From Tachypleus tridentatus (lineage: Eukaryota; Arthropoda; Merostomata; Xiphosura; Limulidae), in contig NC_134837.1 of assembly GCF_004210375.1 (NCBI RefSeq), forward strand, positions 164,341,310-164,405,309: a stretch of 64,000 nt of DNA. The letters run 5' to 3'. This document shows positions 48,401 to 59,637 of the stretch, piece by piece (the stretch's first letter is position 1; every line of letters starts with the position of its first letter). The notes under the pieces were generated by a model. It was not told the origin of the DNA. It did no database searches and worked only from the letters and a program-made list of their open reading frames with translations. The position numbers and the translations under genes were made by a program.

Positions 48401-51400
48401 TTAGGAGTTTGATGTAATATATGGAGTTGGACCAGGAAGTCTGTTTATTTTGTTAAATTTGAGTGAATCATTACACAGGCACTTCCATACCTACTATTAC
48501 TAACTTGGTGTGTTCCCAAGTGTTTGGTGTTGGTTGTGGATTTTTGCACATTTGCCCTGTCAAGCCAAATGGGATGGAACATTCTGTTTTATCTCAAAAA
48601 CTTGAGGTGAGGATTGGGAGATAAATATCTGATGCTGCATAATTTTGAACTGGAGTTGACCCACTGTGTACAGACTGATGCACTCTAGCCATTCTACACC
48701 ATGGGGCACATCTGTTCCATTTTCCTCATCATTACTATATTTTGTTAGAGACCCTTTATCCTGTCTTCAGCTGGATTTTGATTCCCAGGTGTTGATGTTG
48801 GGTGTTGAGCTAGATCAACAAACACATATACGTTAATGAAGGTGCTCCAACTAATTTCCACCCACTCAGGCAACACTTATTACATTATTGGATGAAGAGT
48901 ATACCTGGTACACTCAGTATTAAGAAGTTTAAACTTCATCAGAACACTAAGAATGGTGGTAATTTTTATCAAAAATTGCAGTGCTGTTGCCCTTGCCTTG
49001 TTTGGCAATAACAGAATTAGGTTGTTGGGATGCATCTTTTAGAGTAACAATTTCTTCATTAGAGATGGGAAAAATAGTTTTAAGATTATTAAAATTATAA
49101 AAGAAGTACAGAATAATATTATAAAATTTAGTTTCAAAGTGAATTTTGCTTGATTGGTATTCCTTAAGTTTACATAAAATAGAAAAAGATTTCAGAGACT
49201 TGTGTGTAGATTCAAAGGGTGTAAATAATCAACGTGCTTAAGTTTAGAGAGTGATAATGTAATTTGTGCCCTTCCCCTGGGCAACTTTGCATGGAAAATT
49301 CAGCTGAATGGAACTAAAGCTAGAAAATAAGGCAGTTTGACTTACAAGATTTAAAGAGCTTATAGTCTGGATATTTTCATGTCTAGGTATTTTTGTGCAT
49401 CTTTTTTTATAAGGAAATTAAAGTTTCTGCCCAATGTACCCATGTTGACACTGATTTGTTCACTATGAGCTGGAAGTGTGGATATTAGTTTAAATATATC
49501 TATCACACAAAAAATAGTATTCCATTGACCTGAGTACTGTTGAATACTTTTGAAGATTAATGACTTTTTACATTTATATAACATATGACTATTCAAAACC
49601 AAAAATAATGGAATGATAATCAAATAAGGAACAGTCTTAATATACTATAATTAAATTAAAAAATCGATTTTTGAAAATGCATCTTCATGAAAGGTGATCA
49701 TGGAACTTGAAGATTTGGGCATCTTCGTTTATGACACTGACGGAAGAGAAGACTGCTTTTACAATAATCAGTGCTCTTCTCTTGTGTATAAGATCATATT
49801 ATGGAATCTTGGATCAAACAGTCATGCTTTCTGTAGAAATTTTGTTGTTTATTCACAGTAGAAGAAAGAATTAAATACAACAGTTTACTTACATTTGAAT
49901 AAGGAGTTTCAGTTATGTATCTTTCAAATAAATTAGGTTTTGAAAATGTTTGTGTTTAATTTTTTATATCAGAATAAAATAAAAATAAAATTTATATTTT
50001 ATATTCAGTAACAATGTGTCATCTGGATCAGTGCAATATTAGTTATTTAACTGCCAAATTTTGGCACTTCTCCTTTGATAAAATAATTTTTTCATTTAGT
50101 TATATTTTTATTTGTGTGACTTTGTATTTAGCTATAGTAGCAGATAGTGTGACTTGTGTTTCTGACTTTTAAATACATGCTTTTATTTATTGTGTGTGAA
50201 TAGTGAAGTATTCCACGAATTAAAAAATCACAAAACCATATGCTGCTACATACCATATATTCCCGACATCAGCAGAAAAATAACTAACATTTGGCAAAAA
50301 GTAGTAACAAAATATGGCATTCCAGTTAATACCAAATTTATTCAAAAACCAGGCACAAAAATAAGGTCTATACTATGTAAAAACTACACTGACAAACACC
50401 ACACCAACATTATTTTCAAAATACAATGTGATAACTACCATGACATCTCTGTTGGAGAAACAAGTAGAAAAATGGAAACCAGATTCAAAGAACATAAAAA
50501 GTCACCTTCACACGTTTTCGAACACTGCAAGTCAAATGAACACAACATAACCATAAAAAACACCCAAATACTAAATAAAGAAACAAACATAAACAAATGC
50601 AAAATTAAAGAAGCCATACATATACAAGAACTCAAGCCCAAAATAAACCAGAACACCTTTATACCTATATTAATAAATATATCCAACATTTAAACATGCT
50701 CTCTACATTCCTACATTCAGTTACGCAACCCCCTTCAAATATGTGGTCAGTTATCGGTCAGTTATCTCTTCCTTTCTTTGTGAACCTGATGATGACCAAA
50801 GAAGGTTGAAACATTGTTTGCTCCTCTACATAAAAAATTTTCTCAACTCATACCAATTGTTTCTACATAAATATTTTTCTCTACAAGTGGGTTTTCTTGT
50901 CATTTCAAATAGTGAAGTATATAACTGTTTTTTCAAGCAACTGGTTTAATAAATTTGGGTGTAAGACTGTATGCAATTGCATTTTTTTTTATCTCCTTGA
51001 TCACAACAGAATCATCATCAGCTTCAAAGTTGGTGTATGGATAAGCTGTGCTAAAGGAGTATGTTGATCAACAGTGTTTGTGTCTGATGTGTTTTGATGA
51101 TGATTCTAAGTAGAGTTAAAATGCTAGAATTTTCTCTACAAAGGAAATATTATTCTCTACTGGTGCAACAACATTTTTACTTGTGTTGCAAATCTTTTGG
51201 TCTGGTATACACAACTGGTTACAATTTTAAGAACCTTTTTAGCATTTTTTCTGTAGCATTACAGTAGTGCAGATATTCTGTATCAGCTTGTGATTTGGCA
51301 AAGAATGTTTTCAGATGTTTCTCTTAAGAAGTGAAGCTGCAACTGCGGTGATGGAACGTAAACCATGGACAATTGAAGTAATTTGTCATATTTTACTATG

Positions 51401-54400
51401 GATCCAAATGGCAGCAGCCACTTTCAACTTTCAAAGTATTTTTGGTTTACGAGATTCAACATGTGGACATAGCATCGTATGTGTGGCTCATGTTTAGTTG
51501 CAGCAGCTATAACAAGCATATTAAAAGCATTGTCCCTCACTGTTGGTGGTTTAACAGATATTTCCCACTCAGGCAAATCCTGGTTCATCACAGCTGCTGG
51601 ATTCTTCTGTGTTTATGAAATATAGTTTTTAAGTTCTCACTTTTGTGAAATGAGATTGGCTATTATAGGGACATAAACCTCCATGGCCTTTGAAATCTAT
51701 TCAACAGTATTTAGTGTCATTTTAGTAGTTTCAGCCAAATTTGCTTTTACTTAATATTTTACAATCTCATACATTTCAGGTGTTAGTCTTTCTGAGAAGT
51801 ATTGTCTACTATGCATTGTGTATCTTTTGTCTAGAGTTAAAATTGTCCAATTTTCTTCTGCTTATGCCACTTAAGCCAGAGTTAAGCACCAGGTCAAATG
51901 TATTATCTTGACATAAGAAATATTTCACTTTGATCTTAACAACCCTTTATGTTTTCGACTAGAACAAGTTTAACAGTGTTGATTATTTAGTAGATATTAC
52001 AAAATGATTGAAATTTTGTGGGTAGATCATTTTGATCAATCAGCCTTCAACCTGATTAGGTATCTGTGGTGATAATAATGAGCTTGAAGTTTGAGTTTGA
52101 CTCTTCTGTATATTGTCCTTTGATGATGACAAACCATATATGTTGCCAAACTGGATCTGTTATCCCAGTGTTTTATTTTTGCACTGCACAAAATGCTGAT
52201 AGCTGCAAACTTATCAACAGAATCATCTTTTAGCACCTTTTTTTCAGTGTAAAATGCTTTTAAACATTCTATTTGGTCCTTTTGTTCACAACAAACTCAA
52301 AGCTGTTTTTCTGCTTTTCCTCTATTTTGTTAGGGACACAACTTTTACAAGTCCTCAAGCTAAAATTAATATGGAATATTAAATAGGAACTTAACTTTTA
52401 TGTGAAACTAGCTGAAAAATAGACTATTTCAAGCACTAAAGTAAATTTTTATTTTCCTTTTCTGGTACTTAAATATTAATCTTTTGAAGGCATGTCATTG
52501 AGAGTATAATTACAATTCTATAGTTACAACAACAAACAAAATGTAAGGTTTAAAGAAAGTGTTGGTGCTAAGAAATTTAAACTAAAGTTATAGTTATAGT
52601 TATAATTCATCAGGAATTGAACTAAAATTGCTTGAAGTAATTTCAAAATGTATCAAAAGTGTGCTGCTTTGCTTTTCTTGCTTGCTTAGGCTGTTCTATA
52701 TCATGCCTTCACAACCAAATATTTTATAGCATAAATAAAAATATTTTAAGTTAAGGTTATTTTTGAAAGCAAATACAAGATTCATCAGTTTCGTTTTTTA
52801 TGTTTGGTTTAGTAATAAATGCTATTTTTATGTAAATTTTAATTAAAATGTGTTTATAAGTTCATTGTTGCAATTTATATGTTCTGAATTCTGAGATTAA
52901 GCATGATTATGGCATATTATTTTTCCAACCTGTTTTTTACTCTTTGGAAATATTGTTCATCTGTTAGTTAAAGTGCTTTAATAAAATATCATTGTTTTTA
53001 TTTTATGTCATAGATCACTCAGGAATTCAATATAAAATCCTTAACAGAAGAAAAGGACCAGCCGTATGGGTAAGCAAGATATTGATTGTTTGCTGTTTTT
53101 GTCAGTTTTTCACTTATATTTGATTAATACTCTGATTAATCATTTTTAGATGGATTACTTTGATACAAACTAATAAATATTTTAATTACATTTACTATTT
53201 AGCAGCTTACTGTAAAGAAAATCTAGAGCTGTTGAAAACATTACAGAATCTAATTTATTCACACTTTACAAATTTACGAAACTTTTCTATCAAATTGTGA
53301 GATTAATCATACCATAATAATGGTGTTTTCAAGTCCTGTGCTGTCATAATAACAGTTTTATGTGAAAGATGATGAGATATGTTTTAAACACATCTTGACA
53401 GACTTTCTACATATGCTACACTGTATATGAATGTTGACTTTCAAGCTTAAGCATACCAAAAGTACAGAAGTAGACTTGTAATTGAACAGAATACAGTAAT
53501 TTCATTTTTTCAGCTAATTTTGTTTATGAATATGGCTCTTAATTTTGAGAAGATGCTAATGTAAGTGCATGAAACTTTCACATGTAAATTTGTCAGATTT
53601 GAATAATTAATTATTATTTTCTTTATGATATCAGGATGACTTTCTGTGGAATTGGACATTTTTGTATTTGCCACAGATAACCTTTATTTTAAGGATGAGG
53701 GTATTACTGTGGGCTGGGTTTTGGTGTTACTGTCATAAATGCTCTGTTTGCATGAGTTTTTTTCACTTCCTCATGGAATGTTAAAGGCTCTTTTCTTCAA
53801 AATGTTATGTCCTTTGGCTCTGTGTCTTTCTCCAGTTTCACTATATTCTTTGGTAGAGACTGTGACATGATCCTTAAACCATGAATCCAGGTAAAGTAGC
53901 ACTACATTGTCTAATGATTAAAAATACTCTATAAAACTGCATATGTAGGTAGTAAACTTGAAAAATACTCTCCATAATTCTAATTAGTTGTGAAGTAGCT
54001 AAAATTAGTAGAAAATAACATTTCACAAACCTAAACTAGTTTACATTGGAATAGTTATTGTCTAGCAACTTACTAATATAGATAATACCTCAACTCTTAT
54101 TAAGCCTGTTGTCTTGCAGCTATTCTGAAGTCCTCATTGGCACTGTGTTAATCAGATATAATGAGGTTAACATAATATTATTTACTCTTCCTTATTTTTA
54201 CTTGTGACACAAATTGGTCCTCTGGTAGACTCGATTTTAGAAATGTGGATGCATTATAATAATGGCATTCACTTAGTATAGGTGATAGGGTGTTGCTTAT
54301 TGGCTGCTTTTCTTCTAATCAGTAGTTCAAAATTAGGGATAGCAGCAGATAGTTGTAGTATCTTTCCACAAATACAAGTATAAAAATACTTAACTTAATG

Positions 54401-57400
54401 AATTAAACATTCTTGCAAATAATTACTTTATAAAAGTAGTAGCTCTCAATAACTAATAATTTCTATGAAATAGTAGCTTGCAGTAACATCATGAAAGTTT
54501 CTAAGCTAATAGTAAATACAGTTATACATGTGTTGTTAAATAATTTTGTAGGTTTCAATCAGAAATGCTTTTGTTTTAAATACACTGTATAGGGTAGAAC
54601 ATTATTTACACAAAAACAACAGCATTAATCTGTGCTGACACTTATAAGTATGATAATTAAATAAAACTCTGCTCAAGAAAAATATATTGCAGCAGTTAAA
54701 GATGCATACTGATGAAACATTTTGCAATTTATAGGGACCTAGGGCTCAAATTGATCGTGCCTTATACAAGCACCACATACAGTTGGACTTATTTAAAACA
54801 CCAAATTTGGAGATCAGAGCATGCTCTGTGGAAGATCTAATCACTTCGAAATTTCACCATGCATCATCCACCAAACTTCAGTGCACTGGGGTGGCACTTG
54901 GTAAGTTCTTTTTATAAAGGAGATAATTTAAAACAGCATATTATTAAAGTGCAAATGAGATTAGAATAAGGATTTAGCAGTTATTAGTATTATCGATTTC
55001 AGCTTCAAATATGTAGTATATCTACACATCTATATATGTTCATGAGCCCTCATTAAAACATCTTGGCTTTATGTACACTCTGATGTATCAGTTGGACTTG
55101 CACAGAATGGTAAGTTATTTAATTGCTTATGCAAAAAACAGTAGTTCCTATAAAATATACATAGATATATGACCTAACAACAATTTGCTGAGGTTATAAT
55201 TCCACTTACCAAAAGCAGCTAATACAATTATAGTTGTATACTAAATTCTAATACAGTACTTTATCTTATCTCACATAATAGCTTTACTCAATTTGTTGTG
55301 CCCTCTATATGCACAATATTTGCTTGTCAGTAACCTTGAGGTTCCCATCTAACTTCAGGTGATAGACATGAGGTACAACTGCTTTGTAACATGGAAATGA
55401 GCATGTAACAACCCTTCACCAATGAAGTACAACACACCTCCTAGTGTAATTAATTTCCTCTGTACTGGAAATCACATCCTTTTTCTCCATGCCTGCTTTT
55501 TTATTTGTCTTCTCCATTGTATGCTCTCCCTCATTCTGATCACTCCATGTTGAGTCCTTCTGTTTGCTCAGCACTGACTGTCTCAGCCGTAGTTTTCTCT
55601 GTTGCACCTTCTCTGATTCTCTCCTCTTCCTCTATTGTACTCTGTACTCCTTCAAACTTTCTCTTCTCCTATCTGGCAGGATCATTACCCTTACTTCACA
55701 TGTGAGTTTCGTCTGATCTCTTGTGAGACATTCCAAACTCTTTCTTTACGTACAGCCTTTCTTCTCTTGTTCCATTCACTCATCCTTACTTGTTATCTAT
55801 CCATGAAAGTATCATACATTCCTTAATTGGTCTCTGCATTCATTCTTTCTTAATTTATACCTGGGTGTTTGTTCATGGCTTATTGCTTTTGACCATTGCT
55901 GGCTACAGGACAACTTTCAGATTTTTCCATCATGTATTTTCCTTTTCTATCTTTTATCTGCTCTTTTATTATTTTTTCCCACCTTCCTCCTCCTTGTCTG
56001 GCATTCCTTCCTATTTACGGCTAGAATGTTGTTGTTCACACCCTTTCCCTTCCTTTTTTGTTCTGTCTTTTACTTATGTCCTATTTTTTTCCTTTTTATA
56101 TATGGATGAGAAATATGTTTTTTCTATTAATGGATTCTGTATACTTTTCTTTTTTTGCTCATGCTATTCTCCCTAAAATCTGTGGCTCATAAAGTAGAAA
56201 ATATGTTCACTTCTATTTTCCTTCCTTTTTTGTATTCTCATTTTGTTACTGATAATTTTCTTTGTCCCATTGATGTAGTTTGTTGCTATTTAGTCTGCAT
56301 TGCTCATTTTCATGGTTTAAGCTCTTGTGTATTTATTCTGTATAATTCCTTATCTTCCCAAGATATTTCTCTCATCATCATCAATGGATGGTTACAGCAG
56401 CTCATCCATTAGTGTGCCTCATTGGATGTAAGTACACATCAACTCTTTTTCACTGAAGATAACACCTTGCTCTCAACATGGCTGACCTCTTCTGTCATAT
56501 GTTGGTGGGGTTCATACATGCTGGCATGTAGATTTTTATTGCACATTATGATTTAGCCATCTCTTATTCCTTGGGATATTGACTTATTCCCATTGTTAAT
56601 CCACATCACTTGCCAACTCTGACTGGATAAATTCTTTTTACACATATCTTCCCTTTACAGAGGCCTATTTCTACATATGTGGATACTGCTTAGTCGTGAG
56701 TAATGGCCATCCCTCTGGTCCTAACTGAATAAACTGGGATTGATATGGGTTTCAGAAGAGGGTGTTTGTGATGAGAAAACCAGTCTTAAGGTTTTGCATT
56801 CCTCCAGTCTTCCCACTGCATTTTTCTACCCTTTTCTAGTAGAGCATGGGAGTCCTTTGCCATTTACCAGTTCTTAGCCATTAGGTTGATGGGCAATAGA
56901 TGCTTCCTCTTGTGTGTGACCAACTTTCACTCATTTAGATTTTAACTGTTATGTGAGAAGAGGCATTGTGTATCCAACACTGAAAATGTATTTCCAGTAG
57001 ATATCTCTTCTCACACTTTCTATCTTCCCTCCTTTCAATGCACCTTTTCTTGCCCAATTGTAAAGTGCTGAATGTAATCTGCAGTATAGAAAAAGTCAAA
57101 TACACTGAAAGGATATGTTACACTTCTACACATTTGCATGCTACAATGCAGCTATACCACTTGTAATTATGTGAAGTTAGGTGTGATGAGCAAACATTGT
57201 GCACAAATTGAAGAAGATTATTATTTGAGAAGAGGTAAGTATCTGTTGGAAAGGCATATGTAGTGTTGCAAAATGTTAACATTAAGTTTAATTAAGTTAC
57301 TTAATACAAACAAAGAAAAAGCTAAAAGCGTCACAGTGAAATGTTGTTAGTTAAGTATTTGTGTTCTGTTCATGAAGTCTAAAGTTCTACAGGCTGATGT

Positions 57401-59637
57401 TCAACCAGTACAAAATTTCAAGTTACTTGGGTATAACAAATGTGGGAGTAAACGTAATTGTAAGTGTGGTTATATTTACAACATTCATTTGGGTGTATAG
57501 CTTCGGTAATTTATTAAACTAGATTTTAATATTTGTATTTATATTTCTTAACTTATTAAGCCATATATGTTGTTGTAGGCTATAGTTTCAGCATTTTAAT
57601 TCAGGCAATGGCTAGAGGATGCATGATCTTAAGATTGACAAACTTCAAATACTATTCAAGCATGAGTATATTAATTATAATTAAGAATTAATTTAGTTAG
57701 TTCAATGATTTTTGGAGTTCATTGAAGTATTTATTGAGTAGTGAGTTAGAATTCAGTAAAATATTCAGTGTGTGAAAGATCGAATAGTTGCTGATCAAGG
57801 GAATATTGATTGAGTAAACTTAATCAGTAAATTAATGAGCTTTGTTGTCAGTTATGTAAATTTCTGTTAAAAGCTCTTAGTGTCTTAGTCCTACAGTAAT
57901 TTGAGAGCTCATGTTGAAACATTTTTTTGTAAACCTAGGCCTATAATCTTATCAAAATCAGTGTAGCATTTAGTGAGTATTATTTAAGAAATAAATAAAT
58001 TTGTTACGTGGACTGGACTTAGCATTATTTTTACCAGATAATCTAAAAGAATTTGCCTGACATCTGAATACATTATAACAAGATCATATGTTTCTGAGGG
58101 ATTTACCAATCTCTAAGAAATTCAGTTCATGTTTGCTATATAATATTGCCTGAACAACCAGTATATTACATATGTAAATAGAGGTGTTTAAATTTGGACT
58201 CTAAATGTACAATAATTTATTTACATCTACATGCATAATGCAAATGTACAATAAAAGTCTCAGTGTATTCTTGTATTAAAAATCCTATACAAACATGCTA
58301 AAATTTTGACAGTTTATTTCATATCCCAAAATATTTTAAATTATGCTTTTGTAAATTTTTGTTGTGCAGTGATATAAAATATGTATAGGTTAATTTTGTT
58401 ACTGTGTTTTTAAGTTTAGTTCTTAAGTTTGATATGGTTTCTGTGGTTGATAAATGCAGTTAGGTCAATAAATAAACTCCCCAGTGAGTTTTTACACTTC
58501 TATCTGTTTGTGGTTTTAGCGGATGGAACATGCCTCAAGGGCCACACTGTTATCTTGACCACAGGAACATTTCTACGAGGAATGATCAACATAGGTTTAA
58601 ATTCATACCCTGCCGGTCGTCTTGGCGATCAGCCTACGGTAGGGTTAGCAAAAACCTTGGAGAATGTTGGATTCAAAATGGGAAGATTAAAAACTGGTGA
58701 GTTTTGTTATCTTAATATAATGTTATACTTGTATTTCTTTTATCCAGTTGTCTGTCTGTCTATAAACAAGCCCCCAGTGCCACAATGGTATGTCTGCAGA
58801 CTGCTATAAGTCAAGGTTTGATACCCCTTGTGAGCGGAGCACAAATAGTCATTTTTGTAACTTTTTGCTTAATAACAAACAACTGTCTATGAACAAATAG
58901 CCAGATATAGCTACAGGGATGAATGAGGTATAATTTATAAGATGATTCTCCCTGTATTCATTTCTGGTACAATGGTAAGTCTAAGGATTTACAATGCTAA
59001 AATCAGGGGTTCAATTCCTCTTGGTAGACTCAGCAGATGGCTCAGTGTGGCTTTGCTATAAGAAAATACATTGAAACACGCACACTGTTGAGCTTCGTTT
59101 TCAGTTTCAAAGCATTCTCTTATGGGCTTGTATTTTATATATCTTTTTTAGTGTGTCTGCCAAAGAGATTGTATACCACTAGCCCTGAGGCAAATCTCAC
59201 CCAGTTTCATGTAATTTTAAGTGAATTGCAGAGCTGCACAATGATGTCATCGTAAGATAAAAGTGTACATATGTGTATATGTATGTATATATATATTAAA
59301 CCAGATTTTTTTCTGTTTCAAAATATGAAAAGGATTGTAAATGACTTCCAGTTTTACTTATCATTGAGTTTTTTTCATTTTACTTAAATTGGTTACAAAT
59401 TACATTAGAGGATCTCGTGTAAGTGGATCATAAATAGATACTGAATTTGATGTTTCCACAGGAGCAGATCTTTCTGTCATCTTTTAATTAAAGCTTTTGG
59501 TTACAAATGTTCAAACTTTTCTAGGTACTCCTCCTCGGGTGGATATAAAGACAGTAGACTTATCTCAGTTTACAATTACAGAAGGAGACAATCCTACACA
59601 ACCATTTTCTTTTATTCATGACAAAGTCTGGATCAAG
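42258..59637 (+). CDS. MTO1: MTO1, mitochondrial tRNA wobble-uridine modification enzyme (5' part)
   Basis: This is the MnmG/GidA-family FAD enzyme that, with GTPBP3 (MnmE), modifies the wobble uridine of mitochondrial tRNAs at C5. Six GT-AG exons (42258-42486, 43283-43378, 53014-53069, 54735-54900, 58520-58696, 59525-59637) join into 837 nt, 279 codons, without a stop. Residues 1-40 are basic and Ser/Thr-rich, as for a mitochondrial targeting peptide. [20 protein letters not shown] (41-60) is the FAD-binding Rossmann motif. [15 protein letters not shown] lies near 79, [15 protein letters not shown] near 120, TTGTFLRG at 196-203, PAGRLGDQP at 213-221, and GRLKTGTPPR near 236. The family is about 700 residues, so roughly 40% is present and the rest lies beyond the right edge. 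Confidence 0.97.
42487..43282 (+). other. MTO1 intron 1
   Basis: AT-rich intron of 796 bases. No recognisable element. Confidence 0.8.
43283..43378 (+). CDS. MTO1: MTO1 exon 2
   Basis: The acceptor GGTATAG ends at 43282 and the donor is TGTG|GTAAG. It encodes [20 protein letters not shown] and [10 protein letters not shown], almost unchanged across MnmG/MTO1 proteins, including the conserved cysteine of SCNP. Confidence 0.97.
43550..46000 (+). pseudogene. DIRS-like retrotransposon relic 1 (RT/RNase H and tyrosine recombinase)
   Basis: In shifting + strand frames, [20 protein letters not shown] at 43570 matches the start of a DIRS-type [12 protein letters not shown]...[12 protein letters not shown] near 44.2 kb resembles the RNase H entry. 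[28 protein letters not shown] and [11 protein letters not shown] at 44.6-44.8 kb match the conserved segment after RNase H. The tyrosine recombinase follows: [18 protein letters not shown] and [11 protein letters not shown] at 45.6-45.75 kb, [10 protein letters not shown] (the H-x-x-R box with Arg replaced), [20 protein letters not shown], then HDLSL to 45.95 kb. The catalytic tyrosine region is degraded and stops are frequent. It lies in MTO1 intron 2, sense to the gene. Confidence 0.8.
46001..49000 (+). repeat. Probable 3' region of DIRS-like element or other repeat
   Basis: This T/C-rich stretch contains GCAAGTGGAATACAGAAGTC near 48018, related to segments downstream of the other two DIRS-like relics (56.84 kb and 63.24 kb). 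Two related segments near 48224-48262 and 48748-48800 (GAGACCC..TTAT.CTG) suggest internal repetition. The 148-codon open stretch at 47204-47650 shows no clear family motif. Boundaries are uncertain. A (CA/TA) run lies near 46969-46990. Confidence 0.45.
49001..50198 (+). other. MTO1 intron 2, unassigned part
   Basis: I could not assign a gene or element. The open stretch on the - strand at 49360-49623 has no motif I can name with confidence. Confidence 0.4.
50212..50907 (+). mobile_element. Penelope-like element, 5'-truncated, with GIY-YIG endonuclease
   Basis: A 13-bp duplication, AATAGTGAAGTAT (50199-50211 and 50908-50920), bounds a 696-bp insertion. It encodes an uninterrupted C-terminal endonuclease region to about 50690: [20 protein letters not shown], then [42 protein letters not shown] and [15 protein letters not shown]. 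This is the GIY-YIG-type domain of Penelope-like elements, although the YIG part reads ISVGETSRK, lacking the usual tyrosine. The RT domain is lost by 5' truncation. The apparent ATG at 50190 lies outside the insertion. The non-coding tail at 50691-50907 carries a hammerhead-like motif. Confidence 0.88.
50780..50822 (+). ncRNA. Hammerhead ribozyme-like motif of the Penelope-like element
   Basis: The core CTGATGA (50786-50792) is followed by a GACC/GGTT stem II and GAAA (50808-50811). Upstream GTGAAC can pair with downstream GTTTGC (with G-U pairs) as stem I. Stem III is minimal, ACAT in place of the palindromic ACGT, as in the small Penelope-associated hammerheads reported to cleave as dimers. 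The ACAT change would weaken such a dimer, so activity is doubtful. Confidence 0.6.
51200..52260 (-). pseudogene. ZBED-type hAT transposase relic
   Basis: On the - strand from 52236, [20 protein letters not shown] then [14 protein letters not shown] resembles a BED zinc finger (Cys and His pairs). Downstream, [38 protein letters not shown] and [20 protein letters not shown] match the order of Ac/ZBED1-type transposases, where the VTDNAAN-type block carries a catalytic Asp; here the Asp is kept as RDNAFN. Several stops interrupt it. The C-terminal dimerisation part was not found. Confidence 0.7.
52261..53013 (+). other. MTO1 intron 2, 3' end
   Basis: Unremarkable AT-rich intron sequence leading to the exon 3 acceptor. 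Confidence 0.6.
53014..53069 (+). CDS. MTO1: MTO1 exon 3 (56 bases)
   Basis: The acceptor ATGTCATAG ends at 53013 and the donor TGG|GTAAGC starts at 53070. It reads [19 protein letters not shown]. Together with the next exon it forms the family block KGPAVW-GPRAQID. The 9.6-kb intron before it is filled with transposon relics. Confidence 0.96.
53070..54734 (+). other. MTO1 intron 3
   Basis: AT-rich intron; nothing recognisable. Confidence 0.7.
54735..54900 (+). CDS. MTO1: MTO1 exon 4
   Basis: The acceptor is TTATAG and the donor TTG|GTAAG. It begins [20 protein letters not shown] and continues through [13 protein letters not shown], the region of the family with variable length. Phase 0 goes to phase 1. 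Confidence 0.96.
54901..56200 (+). other. MTO1 intron 4, left part, T/C-rich
   Basis: From about 55440 the + strand becomes strongly pyrimidine-rich. The open frames there (for example 55790-56176) are hydrophobic compositional artefacts. This part may belong to the retroelement whose recombinase relic follows at 56.2 kb, but I cannot show it. Confidence 0.4.
56220..56930 (+). pseudogene. DIRS-like tyrosine recombinase relic 2
   Basis: [20 protein letters not shown], then [18 protein letters not shown] and [16 protein letters not shown] (to 56412), match the CPVRAL...LF...TISRWI pattern of DIRS recombinases. Next, STHQLFF stands where the H-x-x-R box is expected, and [19 protein letters not shown] near 56.5-56.58 kb is the AGxW...F..HYxxD block with a stop replacing one residue. 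A pyrimidine-rich tail follows, with GAGTCCTTTGCCATTTACCA near 56852, shared with the other copies. It lies in MTO1 intron 4, sense strand. Confidence 0.75.
56931..58519 (+). other. MTO1 intron 4, right part
   Basis: AT-rich intron with no recognisable element. Confidence 0.6.
58520..58696 (+). CDS. MTO1: MTO1 exon 5
   Basis: The acceptor GGTTTTAG ends at 58519 and the donor is CTG|GTGAG. It encodes [38 protein letters not shown] and GRLKT, all strongly conserved in MnmG proteins. Confidence 0.97.
58768..58886 (+). repeat. SINE family B copy
   Basis: AGCCCCCAGTGCCACAATGG starts a tRNA-like head, with GGTATGTCTGCAGACTGC, a B-box-like GGTTTGATACCCC (58816 on) and the tail GAGCGGAGCACAAATAGTC to ATAACAAACAAC. 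It lies in MTO1 intron 5. Confidence 0.75.
58955..59070 (+). repeat. SINE family B copy, diverged
   Basis: GGTACAATGGTAAGTCTAAG is followed by a B-box-like GGGGTTCAATTCC and then GCTCAGTGTGGCTTTGCTAT. Its organisation is that of the copy just upstream, but more decayed. Confidence 0.55.
59525..59637 (+). CDS. MTO1: MTO1 exon 6 (last in window)
   Basis: The acceptor TTCTAG ends at 59524 and the donor AAG|GTAAAA starts at 59638. It reads [20 protein letters not shown] and ends [12 protein letters not shown]. The next expected family segment is not found up to 64000, so the following exon is outside the window. Confidence 0.95.

Noticed and set aside
55790..56176. 128-codon + strand open frame
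   Set aside because: Pyrimidine-rich DNA gives Phe/Ser/Leu-rich chance frames; no motif, and it lies in an MTO1 intron.
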